A DNA stretch of 64,000 nucleotides from Alphaproteobacteria bacterium UBA6411 (GTDB lineage Bacteria > Pseudomonadota > Alphaproteobacteria > CAAGCB01 > CAG-977): positions 1 through 64,000 of the forward strand of contig DJPN01000010.1 in the NCBI GenBank assembly GCA_002438565.1, read 5' to 3'. Shown in pieces: positions 1-4,908 of this stretch (its first letter is position 1; each line of letters begins with the position of its first letter). Position numbers and translations under genes: made by a program. The notes below the pieces were generated by a model that was not told the DNA's origin, ran no database searches, and saw nothing but the letters and a program-made list of their open reading frames with translations.

Positions 1-90
1 TTGCAGGAACGGATGACAAAAGTGGAAGACCGCAGCGCGTCCAACACTCACCGCCTTGACGACCTGTATATGAAACGGAGGGGACGATGA
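1..90 (+). CDS. C-terminal end of a small phage protein (partial)
   Basis: A frame open from the first base runs 29 codons and stops at a TGA that overlaps the endolysin start as ATGA. The visible tail is polar and charged and ends MKRRGR. A short coiled-coil-like protein directly before an endolysin is common in phages, but no family can be assigned from 29 residues. The tight overlap argues that it is a real gene translationally coupled to the endolysin. Confidence 0.55.
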   Translation: MQERMTKVEDRSASNTHRLDDLYMKRRGR

Positions 91-521
91 TTTCTCAAGA
101 AGGTATCGATTTAATCAAAAAATGGGAGGGATTCCGACTGCTGCCTTATGCGGACGCGGGCGGAAAGGCGACCATCGGCTACGGGCATTTAATCAAGGCG
201 GGCGAAAACTTCGACAAGGGGATTTCGTTTTCGGAAGCCGAAATGCTGCTGCTGGACGACGTCGTCGAAGCCGAAAAAGCCGTCGTGCGTCTGCTGGACA
301 AAGTGCCGCTGTCGGGCAGCCAATGCGACGCGCTGACGTCGTTTGTTTTCAACGTCGGCGTCGGGGCGTTCGAGAACTCCCAACTGTACGATTTGCTGTT
401 GAAACGGGACTTTGTCGCCGCCGCGGGGCAATTCCCGCGCTGGTGCTTCGTCAACAAAAAGGGAAACGTCGGGCTGCTGAACAGGCGGCTGGACGAAATG
501 CGGCTGTTTATGAGGGAATAA
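87..521 (+). CDS. phage lysozyme / endolysin, GH24 family
   Basis: A 144-residue muramidase that would cut peptidoglycan at the end of the phage lytic cycle. The T4-type catalytic triad spacing is intact: Glu14 (KWEG), Asp23 and Thr29 (TIGYGH), that is E-8-D-5-T. Length fits the family. There is no signal peptide or signal-anchor, so export would depend on a holin; a holin-like gene follows at 801. The start overlaps the preceding stop (ATGA) and has GGAGGGG upstream. Catalytic motifs and lysis-gene neighbours make the call firm. Confidence 0.93.
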   Translation: MISQEGIDLIKKWEGFRLLPYADAGGKATIGYGHLIKAGENFDKGISFSEAEMLLLDDVVEAEKAVVRLLDKVPLSGSQCDALTSFVFNVGVGAFENSQLYDLLLKRDFVAAAGQFPRWCFVNKKGNVGLLNRRLDEMRLFMRE

Positions 522-524
522 CCC

Positions 525-554
525 TTGAAAACCGAAAGGGAATGTGCTTATAAT
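525..554 (+). promoter_or_regulatory. promoter of the antitoxin-like small RNA
   Basis: TTGAAA (525-530) and TATAAT (549-554) are separated by 18 bases, a near-consensus sigma-70 type promoter immediately after the endolysin stop. Predicted start is about 561. No open reading frame follows within 200 bases on this strand, so the product should be the short RNA ending in the hairpin at 598-628. Confidence 0.72.
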
Positions 555-563
555 GTGTGTATC

Positions 564-584
564 GGAAGTTAGGATTCATTTACC
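564..584. repeat. direct repeat copy 1 (antitoxin RNA side)
   Basis: Imperfect 21-base repeat of 702-722, containing AGGATTCAT. Because the RNA and the peptide gene are transcribed toward each other, a repeat in the same DNA orientation gives complementarity between the two transcripts, as the DRa/DRb repeats do in Fst/par systems. Confidence 0.8.
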
Positions 585-597
585 GATTTTCAAGAAT

Positions 598-628
598 ACC
601 CCCGCGAGAGGTGCAACTCCGCGGGGGT
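598..628. terminator. shared hairpin between convergent small transcripts
   Basis: Perfect 9-bp stem ACCCCCGCG (598-606) with CGCGGGGGT (620-628), plus an inner GAG/CTC stem and a six-base loop. On the plus strand AAGTTTTATCT follows, a weak T tract. It lies between the small RNA and the stop of the convergent peptide gene, so it could end both transcripts. Confidence 0.72.
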
Positions 629-644
629 AAGTTTTATCTACTTG

Positions 645-716
645 CTATTTCGCTTTTAATAAAACTGCAATCGCCAACAAAATGTAAGCGGTTGCTTCTA
701 AGAAAGTAGGATTCAT
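645..716 (-). CDS. 23-residue hydrophobic peptide, type I toxin candidate
   Basis: ATG at 716 to TAG at 645 encodes 23 residues: a short polar start (MNPTFLEAT), one hydrophobic segment (YILLAIAVLL) long enough to enter a membrane, and a basic KAK end. It is preceded by a very strong GGAAGGAGG ribosome site seven bases from the ATG, unusual for a chance frame. The layout resembles Fst, Ibs, TisB and similar membrane-acting type I toxins, but there is no sequence match I can name. The convergent RNA at 561-634 is complementary to its ribosome site and start codon. A phage holin-like role is a possible alternative, given its place in the lysis region. Confidence 0.7.
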   Translation of the reverse strand: MNPTFLEATAYILLAIAVLLKAK

Positions 717-722
717 GTTACC
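702..722. repeat. direct repeat copy 2 (toxin start-codon side)
   Basis: Second copy of the 564-584 repeat. It spans the ribosome site edge, the start codon and codons 2 to 6 of the small hydrophobic peptide. The two copies differ by two single-base indels and one other base. Confidence 0.8.
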
Positions 723-731
723 TCCTTCCAA

Positions 732-783
732 TCTGCTGTAAGGCAGACGGAAGCATATTACAGGCATATCCTTTGTTTTACAA
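732..783 (-). promoter_or_regulatory. candidate toxin promoter and leader hairpin
   Basis: On the minus strand TTGTAA (783-778) and TAATAT (760-755) are 17 bases apart, each matching consensus at four of six bases. The predicted leader of about 32 nt contains a TCTGC/GCAGA hairpin (747-732) just ahead of the ribosome site. Such leader structures control translation in several type I toxins. The promoter call is moderate because both hexamers are imperfect. Confidence 0.5.
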
Positions 784-800
784 CTTGAAAGGAAATGCTT

Positions 801-1124
801 ATGGAAAACATCATCAATTCAATTCTGCTGTTCGCTTTGGCTCATACCGACATCGCTTGGGTCGCCGTCGCGCTGTCGCTGCTGGGAACGATTATCGCCG
901 TGCTGACGGTCGTCAAACCCGCCGCGTTCTGGGCGGTCAAGCTGACCAAAACCGAAAAAGACGACGCGTTCGTCAAGCGGCTGTACGACATTGTCGAGGG
1001 AACGGCAATCGACTGGAAACCCTACGTCGCCCTGTTCCGCAGACGCAACCCCAAAGCCGCCGACGTGCTGGACAAGTTCAGGATTGCGGACAAGGACAAA
1101 GACGAGTTGTCAAGCGATGATTGA
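801..1124 (+). CDS. holin-like phage membrane protein
   Basis: 107 residues starting at the ATG at 801, chosen over the ATG at 795 because GAAAGGA sits seven bases upstream of it. Residues about 5 to 43 are almost wholly hydrophobic and could form one or two membrane helices. The remaining two thirds are charged and soluble, ending KDELSSDD. Its place between an endolysin and spanins suggests the holin that releases the endolysin, but no holin family signature is recognisable, and a tail-assembly membrane protein is possible. Confidence 0.65.
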   Translation: MENIINSILLFALAHTDIAWVAVALSLLGTIIAVLTVVKPAAFWAVKLTKTEKDDAFVKRLYDIVEGTAIDWKPYVALFRRRNPKAADVLDKFRIADKDKDELSSDD

Positions 1125-1138
1125 CAGCTGAAAGAAAA

Positions 1139-1166
1139 CGGCGGGGTTCAACCCCCGCCGCTTTCT
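1139..1166 (+). terminator. hairpin after the holin-like gene
   Basis: CGGCGGGG (1139-1146) pairs with CCCCGCCG (1153-1160) across a six-base loop and is followed by CTTTCT. The T tract is poor, so it may be a partial terminator or mRNA-stabilising hairpin between lysis genes. Confidence 0.5.
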
Positions 1167-1185
1167 GCAAACATTGGAGAACGCC

Positions 1186-1368
1186 ATGGAAAAAGAAATC
1201 AAATTGACCGACGCCGAACGGCAGCCGTGCGAAATCTGGACGCGCGTCATGGGGTATTTTCGCCCTGTGTCCGAGTTCAACATCGGCAAAAAATCAGAAT
1301 ACGCCGAACGGGTGTGCTTCAAAGAATCCGTCGCGATGAAAACCGCAAACGCCGAAAAGGAAAACTGA
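1186..1368 (+). CDS. NrdD-like mini-protein (glycyl-radical end of class III ribonucleotide reductase)
   Basis: 60 residues from the ATG at 1186, which has GGAG six bases upstream. The core WTRVMGYFRPVSEFNIGK and a later ER-x-F resemble the extreme C terminus of anaerobic ribonucleoside-triphosphate reductases (typically RVxGYxRPVxxWNxGK...DR), which includes the radical Gly in RVxGY. The whole catalytic barrel is absent, so it cannot be a reductase itself. It may be a spare radical domain in the way GrcA serves pyruvate formate-lyase, or simply a small phage family sharing that fold. Similarity is seen; the repair role is inference. It lies between the holin-like gene and the spanins. Confidence 0.68.
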   Translation: MEKEIKLTDAERQPCEIWTRVMGYFRPVSEFNIGKKSEYAERVCFKESVAMKTANAEKEN

Positions 1369-1370
1369 GA

Positions 1371-1571
1371 ATGGACAATGTGTTTTTGGCTGTTTTCTGC
1401 GGCGTTCTGGTGGGGGCTTTGGCAACCGCAACTTATAAACTGGGAAAAAGAAACTGTGAAAACGAACGATTCAAGGCAGATCAAAAAACGGCTGACAAAG
1501 TGCGCCGCCTGCGCGATTCTTTGCGCGACGACGCTGTGCGCGACAAGCTGCACGACCGTTTTAAGCGGTGA
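1371..1571 (+). CDS. inner-membrane spanin-like protein (Rz-like)
   Basis: 66 residues: an N-terminal membrane anchor (about 4 to 22, VFLAVFCGVLVGALATATY) followed by a charged helix rich in Lys, Arg, Asp and Glu. The ATG at 1371 follows AAAGGAAAA. It overlaps, in another frame, a small lipoprotein gene. That nested arrangement of anchor-plus-coil gene and lipoprotein gene is characteristic of Rz/Rz1 spanins, which fuse inner and outer membranes in the last step of lysis. It is shorter than most i-spanins, so the periplasmic span would be modest. Confidence 0.62.
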   Translation: MDNVFLAVFCGVLVGALATATYKLGKRNCENERFKADQKTADKVRRLRDSLRDDAVRDKLHDRFKR

Positions 1572-1683
1572 TTTTTGCGACGTGTATCAGCCCGTTTATG
1601 CCGATTACGAACGCGATACGCCCGAAACAATCCGGCAGGTGGATGCTAATAATATCGTGTGGGACGAATTATGCCGGAAATAA
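1456..1683 (+). CDS. outer-membrane spanin lipoprotein (Rz1-like), overlapping
   Basis: Frame-shifted relative to the i-spanin and overlapping its last 116 bases. From the GTG at 1456 it encodes 75 residues: a basic start (KKRLTK), a hydrophobic signal, and a lipobox LCATSC, giving a mature lipoprotein of about 44 residues. The mature part begins SCTTVLSGDFCDVYQPVY and contains DTPETIRQ, a pattern I associate with Rz1-like proteins of alphaproteobacterial phages. The start is not certain because no strong ribosome site precedes the GTG; upstream starts in the frame would add residues before the signal. Confidence 0.68.
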   Translation: MKTNDSRQIKKRLTKCAACAILCATTLCATSCTTVLSGDFCDVYQPVYADYERDTPETIRQVDANNIVWDELCRK

Positions 1684-1716
1684 GGGACGGGAAAACCCTT
1701 TAAACTTCCCCGTCCC
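1684..1716 (+). other. hairpin directly after the spanin stop
   Basis: GGGACGGG (1684-1691) pairs with CCCGTCCC (1709-1716) with a 17-base loop. No T run follows, so it is not a classical terminator. It may separate the lysis cassette from the three small genes starting at 1774. Confidence 0.4.
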
Positions 1717-1773
1717 CGTGGCGTGAAAAGCCTCGCCATATTCATCATTGTCTTTTTTGAAGGGGATTGAAAT

Positions 1774-2007
1774 ATGGCAAATAGATGTAATCAGGTGATG
1801 TACGATTTCACCAAAATACTGTTCCGAAAGATGGAAGCGTTCCTTACTCCGATTCTTGACGACAACGGTTTCGTTTCAGTTCAAAAAATGACAGAAAACG
1901 GGATACAGATTCCCGATTTTATTATGCCAGATGCGAAATTTCGACCGATCGATCTATACAGAATTTTTTCTCCGGTCGTTCGCAAAATCAAAGGAAGTTT
2001 GACATGA
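1774..2007 (+). CDS. small phage cargo protein 1, unknown
   Basis: 77 residues with a good ribosome site (GAAGGGG) before the ATG. Mixed composition, no signal peptide or membrane helix. The C-terminal half, with FIMPDAKFRPIDLYRIF and VVRKIKGSL, is basic. I do not recognise the family. It overlaps the next gene by ATGA and begins a three-gene run between the lysis cassette and the attachment site, a position where phages often carry accessory genes. Confidence 0.6.
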   Translation: MANRCNQVMYDFTKILFRKMEAFLTPILDDNGFVSVQKMTENGIQIPDFIMPDAKFRPIDLYRIFSPVVRKIKGSLT

Positions 2008-2225
2008 CAAAAGAAGAAAAAATCGCTTTGCGTGAAAAAATGGAAGACACCGTCAAGATCGGTGTGGAACGGTTGCACCACAGATTCTCCGATGGCAAGG
2101 AAATGCAGTTGGATGATTTGTTCAAATACGCTGACATTTTAAAAGATATGTCGGAAATCGACAGAAACGTCGCAAAAGCCCGTTTCTACGACGGCGAACG
2201 AAAAGAAAGTGAAGAGGTGATCTGA
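2004..2225 (+). CDS. small phage cargo protein 2, unknown
   Basis: 73 residues, highly charged and predicted helical throughout, with acidic and basic residues alternating (MTKEEKIALREKMED at the start, ERKESEEVI at the end). ATG overlaps the previous stop and the final A of its own stop begins the next ATG, so the three genes are translationally coupled. No family recognised; a small helical partner or inhibitor protein would fit the look but is not supported further. Confidence 0.58.
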   Translation: MTKEEKIALREKMEDTVKIGVERLHHRFSDGKEMQLDDLFKYADILKDMSEIDRNVAKARFYDGERKESEEVI

Positions 2226-2419
2226 TGCCCGCGACATGCACCGAATTAAATGAAAAATGCGCTGCAGCCATTGATGAACTTTTCAAAAAACCGTTGACCT
2301 CCAGCGACCTGCGCAACCTTGCCGAAGCCATTTCTTTTTTGAACCCAACCGACCAAAGTGTCGGAAAGAAAAAGAAAGTTGACGCAAATAATCCGTCAAA
2401 CACGAAAGAAAACAAGTAA
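2225..2419 (+). CDS. small phage cargo protein 3, unknown
   Basis: 64 residues starting in a TGATG overlap with the preceding stop. An N-terminal helical part (about 1 to 42) is followed by a Lys/Asn-rich low-complexity tail (GKKKKVDANNPSNTKENK). It ends 22 bases before the tRNA-Thr fragment, so it is the last gene of the prophage. Family unknown. Confidence 0.55.
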   Translation: MPATCTELNEKCAAAIDELFKKPLTSSDLRNLAEAISFLNPTDQSVGKKKKVDANNPSNTKENK

Positions 2420-2441
2420 TTGATTTTTATCAGAAATCTTA

Positions 2442-2489
2442 TCCTTGGTAAGGAAGGGGTCGCGTGTCCGATTCACGCCAGCGGCACCA
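2442..2489 (+). other. prophage attachment site (3' fragment of tRNA-Thr)
   Basis: Matches the 3' part of a tRNA-Thr(GGT): anticodon loop TTGGTAA (2445-2451), variable region, T arm GCGTG-TCCGATT-CACGC, and acceptor end CAGCGGC followed by ACCA. The acceptor 5' strand, D arm and part of the anticodon stem are absent upstream, so it is not a working tRNA. A truncated 3' tRNA end beside phage genes is the usual scar left when an integrase uses a tRNA gene. The T-loop reads TCCGATT rather than TTCGATT. Confidence 0.82.
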
Positions 2490-2495
2490 TAAAGA

Positions 2496-2530
2496 GGGCG
2501 GAAACGTTAGGTTTTCGCCCTTTTTATTTT
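2496..2530 (+). terminator. terminator beyond the tRNA-Thr fragment
   Basis: Ten-base-pair stem (GGGCGGAAAC with GTTTTCGCCC, one G-T wobble), five-base loop, then TTTTTATTTT. This is probably the original tRNA-Thr terminator and it still ends plus-strand transcription leaving the prophage. It touches the stop codon of the convergent gene. Confidence 0.85.
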
Positions 2531-2891
2531 AATACCCGATGTACTTTTTTGATGATTGCTTTAAGCGAACTTTCGGGGGCAACTCATAATAGTCAAGGTC
2601 GTCTTCCAACCATTCCAAATTTTGATCAATATCGATTTTCACGCCTTCAATAAAATCGTCTATCAAATATTCAAAACATCTTGCCGTACGGGGCTTGAAA
2701 TATGTTTTCAACAGAACAAGCGTTTCAAAAAATTTGTCTTTTTCACGTTCAAAATCAAAAGATTGCGTTTTGGCGGATTTTAACAAAACTAATGCACGGG
2801 CTTTAATTTCCCGTTTTTTCAGTTCAAATTCAATTTGACGCGTTTGTTTGAAGCGAAAATATTCCATAAATAATGCAAATAAATTTTTCAC
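2529..2891 (-). CDS. 120-residue hypothetical protein beside the att site
   Basis: Start taken as the GTG at 2891 because GGAGG lies eight bases upstream; a TTG two codons earlier (2897) is possible but too close to the GGAGG. The protein is Lys, Glu and Phe rich with a likely long helix in the middle, then an acidic stretch (DIDQNLEWLEDDLDYYE) near the C terminus. No signal peptide is evident. The gene and the 180 bases upstream are clearly more AT-rich than the surrounding genome, suggesting acquisition. I do not recognise the family. It converges on the prophage end and shares the terminator there. Confidence 0.6.
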   Translation of the reverse strand: MKNLFALFMEYFRFKQTRQIEFELKKREIKARALVLLKSAKTQSFDFEREKDKFFETLVLLKTYFKPRTARCFEYLIDDFIEGVKIDIDQNLEWLEDDLDYYELPPKVRLKQSSKKYIGY

Positions 2892-3034
2892 TATCAACAC
2901 CTCCGTAATGCTTTCATGAAAAATCATAACAAACATACGGAAACAAATCAACAAACAATCAAAACTTGAAAAAAAACAAAAACAATTCAAACTTTTTGTT
3001 AAATCGATAAAATTTTTGTTTTCTCTTTGAATCA

Positions 3035-3058
3035 AAAAGGGGCGTTCCCGCCCCTTTT
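3035..3058 (-). terminator. terminator of the pilin gene
   Basis: AAAAGGGGCG and CGCCCCTTTT pair around a four-base loop. On the minus strand the stem is followed by TTTTTT, 18 bases beyond the pilin stop codon. Confidence 0.85.
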
Positions 3059-3075
3059 CTAAACCGTAAAACGGA

Positions 3076-3690
3076 TTAACGGTAAATCCATGTAATCGAG
3101 GAAGTATTATCCCCCGAAGAAGGTTGACATGCCAACACTGCGTTAGACAAGGAAACAGGAATATCCCCAACCGTCGCCGTTGTAAACGTACCCGTACCCT
3201 GCCCGGCATTAGCATGTACCCATGCCGTAGGAGCGGCTGTTGCTTTTGTCCCGCTTAATGTAATCGCGACCAAACCGGACGACGCGTCGCCCCAATCCGC
3301 CATTGCCAAACGCGTACAGGCGTCAGTCGGCAATCCGACGTATGTGATTGAAAAATATTGGTTAGAGTTCGGAGTCCCCAAAATAATGGATCCGCCGTAT
3401 GGATTCACGGGATTTGCACATGTCGCATCATCGCAAATCTCATCATTGAAAATCCCCATTGTGTGGGCAGTTTTATTGTCCAACCCGTTATAAGTGCGGT
3501 TTCCCGCAAACAGCGTGCGGATGTTGGTCACCATTGTTTGAACCTGGTCGGTTGTTTTGGATACTTTGAATTTCGACATGGCCATTGAATAGCCCTGAAT
3601 ACCGCCGACGGACAAAACACCGATAATCGCCAGAACGCCCAGCATTTCGATCATTGAACGGCCGCTTTCGTGTGTGTGTTTCATATTCAT
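3076..3690 (-). CDS. type IV pilin / PilS-like prepilin
   Basis: 204 residues. A short basic leader (MNMKHTHESG) is followed by the class of prepilin motif G-RSMIEMLGVLAIIGVLSVGG: cleavage after the Gly, Glu at position 5 of the mature chain, and a 20-residue hydrophobic N-terminal helix. The body has four Cys in the pattern seen in PilS-type pilins, a Gly/Thr/Ala-rich beta-domain, and ends TSSITWIYR. It would be assembled into a surface pilus by machinery encoded elsewhere; no pilus assembly genes are next to it. Ribosome site GGGAG lies eight bases before the ATG. Its promoter contains a ten-base homopolymer, suggesting phase-variable expression. Confidence 0.88.
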   Translation of the reverse strand: MNMKHTHESGRSMIEMLGVLAIIGVLSVGGIQGYSMAMSKFKVSKTTDQVQTMVTNIRTLFAGNRTYNGLDNKTAHTMGIFNDEICDDATCANPVNPYGGSIILGTPNSNQYFSITYVGLPTDACTRLAMADWGDASSGLVAITLSGTKATAAPTAWVHANAGQGTGTFTTATVGDIPVSLSNAVLACQPSSGDNTSSITWIYR

Positions 3691-3726
3691 CAGTTTTTCT
3701 CCCTTGCTGAATGACTTTTTGATATC

Positions 3727-3756
3727 ATCCTACCCCCCCCCCTATACAAATTGCAA
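3727..3756 (-). promoter_or_regulatory. pilin promoter with homopolymer spacer
   Basis: On the minus strand TTGCAA (3756-3751) and TAGGAT (3732-3727) are 18 bases apart; the spacer is TTTGTATA plus ten G. Predicted start is about 3720, giving a 30-base leader. TTGCAA is also the -35 hexamer before tRNA-Pro and the glycan operon in this window, which supports the assignment. Changing the G count would change promoter spacing. Confidence 0.62.
3733..3742. repeat. ten-base C/G homopolymer
   Basis: Ten C on the plus strand (ten G in the pilin promoter spacer). Tracts of this length are prone to slipped-strand change in length. See the promoter entry. Confidence 0.9.
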
Positions 3757-3963
3757 GAGTTTTTTATAAAAAGCCTCTAAAAATCTTTCTAACACACCGT
3801 GAACAGGGGCAAACACACCTCGATTCGGGGGACGTCATCCAAAATCACCGCCCGTCACGAGTCTTTATCGGGGGTTTATTGAAGATTTGATTGCATCATT
3901 ATCACAAACCCGCTTCGGCGGGCGAAGCGGATTGCGGCGGTAAGTACCGAAAACAACAAAGAC

Positions 3964-4893
3964 TTATTCGAAAAAGCGGTACAGAATATTTTCCGTATTT
4001 TCACATTCGGCGGCATCGTCCGAATCTTGGACATCGGGCGCCGTTCCAAGCGCGTACACAACCGCCCCCAGCCGTTCTCCGTCCAAGCCTTTCAGCGCCA
4101 GCGAACCGCCCGTCAAATTCAATTCGGGCAAAGCGAACGTTTCGCTGTCGTCCGCCATTTTCAGCAGTTTGCGCTGCTGTTTTTTCGCCAGCGGCTTGCC
4201 CGAACCGACAGAGCTTAAAAACGCCAGATTTTGCGCCGTACACCAGCCCGAAAACTTGGTTTTGTCGGGTTCGGCGCGGCGCATTTTGAACCATGCCATT
4301 TTTTTCAATCCCGTCTTGTCCAAAGCGGTGTACACGCGCACCTTGCCGAACTGTTCCAAAGCATCGGGGACGTTTTTGACCATGCGGGTCAATTTTTTGG
4401 ACATTTTCAGATAACCCGTTTTGTCCCCGTCCAACTTCATCAACACGCTGTAAACAACATCCTGCGACGGCAGGCGTTCCCAATAACATATCGACGACGC
4501 GTCCGCCGCTTCCGACAACAACCGCATGCGCCCGCGATAGCCGTTGTCGTTCACGCGCACGAAAAACCGCGTGTTCGGATGATAAAACACAAAATCCGTA
4601 TCCAGCGTGTTCGCCAATATCGCCGCAAATTTGGACGCGGCGGCGGAGGCCTTGCGGGTGTTGCGGTTTTGCACCGCAGCAATGAAATCGGTATCCTGCA
4701 GCACGGTGTCGCGCGCAAAGCTTTTCAGTTCGGCGCACGTCCGCGCTTCCTCGGTACGCATAAAATCGCGCATCGAATCCAACGGATTTTCAACGACGGG
4801 GACGACTTGCGGCGGCAAAGCTTCGATTCGCTGTTGCGCCTGTGCGTTGACAGCCAGCAAACACAAACCGGCAATCGCCAAAAAACGCTTCAT
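3964..4893 (-). CDS. periplasmic protein of unknown function
   Basis: 309 residues with a clear Sec signal peptide (KRFLAIAGLCLLAVNAQA, cleavage near residue 19). The mature protein has scattered Cys that could form disulfides, a central KKLTRMVKN region, and an acidic end (DSDDAAECENTENILYRFFE). Ribosome site AGGAGGGG precedes the ATG. It starts 16 bases after the valS stop on the same strand, so it is likely cotranscribed with valS. I do not recognise a domain. Confidence 0.75.
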   Translation of the reverse strand: MKRFLAIAGLCLLAVNAQAQQRIEALPPQVVPVVENPLDSMRDFMRTEEARTCAELKSFARDTVLQDTDFIAAVQNRNTRKASAAASKFAAILANTLDTDFVFYHPNTRFFVRVNDNGYRGRMRLLSEAADASSICYWERLPSQDVVYSVLMKLDGDKTGYLKMSKKLTRMVKNVPDALEQFGKVRVYTALDKTGLKKMAWFKMRRAEPDKTKFSGWCTAQNLAFLSSVGSGKPLAKKQQRKLLKMADDSETFALPELNLTGGSLALKGLDGERLGAVVYALGTAPDVQDSDDAAECENTENILYRFFE

Positions 4894-4908
4894 CGTCCCC
4901 TCCTGTTG

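Larger units (their letters stand above)
561..634 (+). ncRNA. putative antisense small RNA (type I antitoxin candidate)
   Basis: About 70 nt from a strong promoter to a GC-rich terminator hairpin. Its 5' end folds as a stem (ATCGG 561-565 with CCGAT 583-587) that leaves a 17-nt loop. Bases 564-568 plus 570-584 can form 20 base pairs, with one single-base bulge on each side, with the mRNA of the minus-strand peptide gene at 645-716. The pairing covers the end of its Shine-Dalgarno, the AUG and codons 2 to 6. This is the geometry of an RNA that blocks translation initiation. The pairing is seen directly; transcription and function are inferred. Confidence 0.7.
1..2489. mobile_element. right end of a prophage
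   Basis: The left 2.5 kb holds a phage lysis cassette (endolysin, holin-like protein, two overlapping spanins) and small tightly packed genes, all on the plus strand. It ends at a 48-base 3' fragment of a tRNA-Thr gene. The rest of the phage and the intact tRNA should lie to the left of the window. From 2529 onward the genes are on the minus strand and not phage-like. The left boundary cannot be seen, and whether the prophage is complete or active is unknown. Confidence 0.8.

Noticed and set aside
122..553. 143-codon Arg-rich frame overlapping the endolysin
   Set aside because: It is an out-of-frame shadow of the endolysin, which has an intact catalytic triad.
2442..2489. a complete tRNA-Thr gene
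   Set aside because: The acceptor 5' strand and D arm are absent; only the 3' part is present.
2420..2653. 77-codon open frame across the tRNA-Thr fragment
   Set aside because: It covers a tRNA 3' end and a terminator and runs into the convergent gene.
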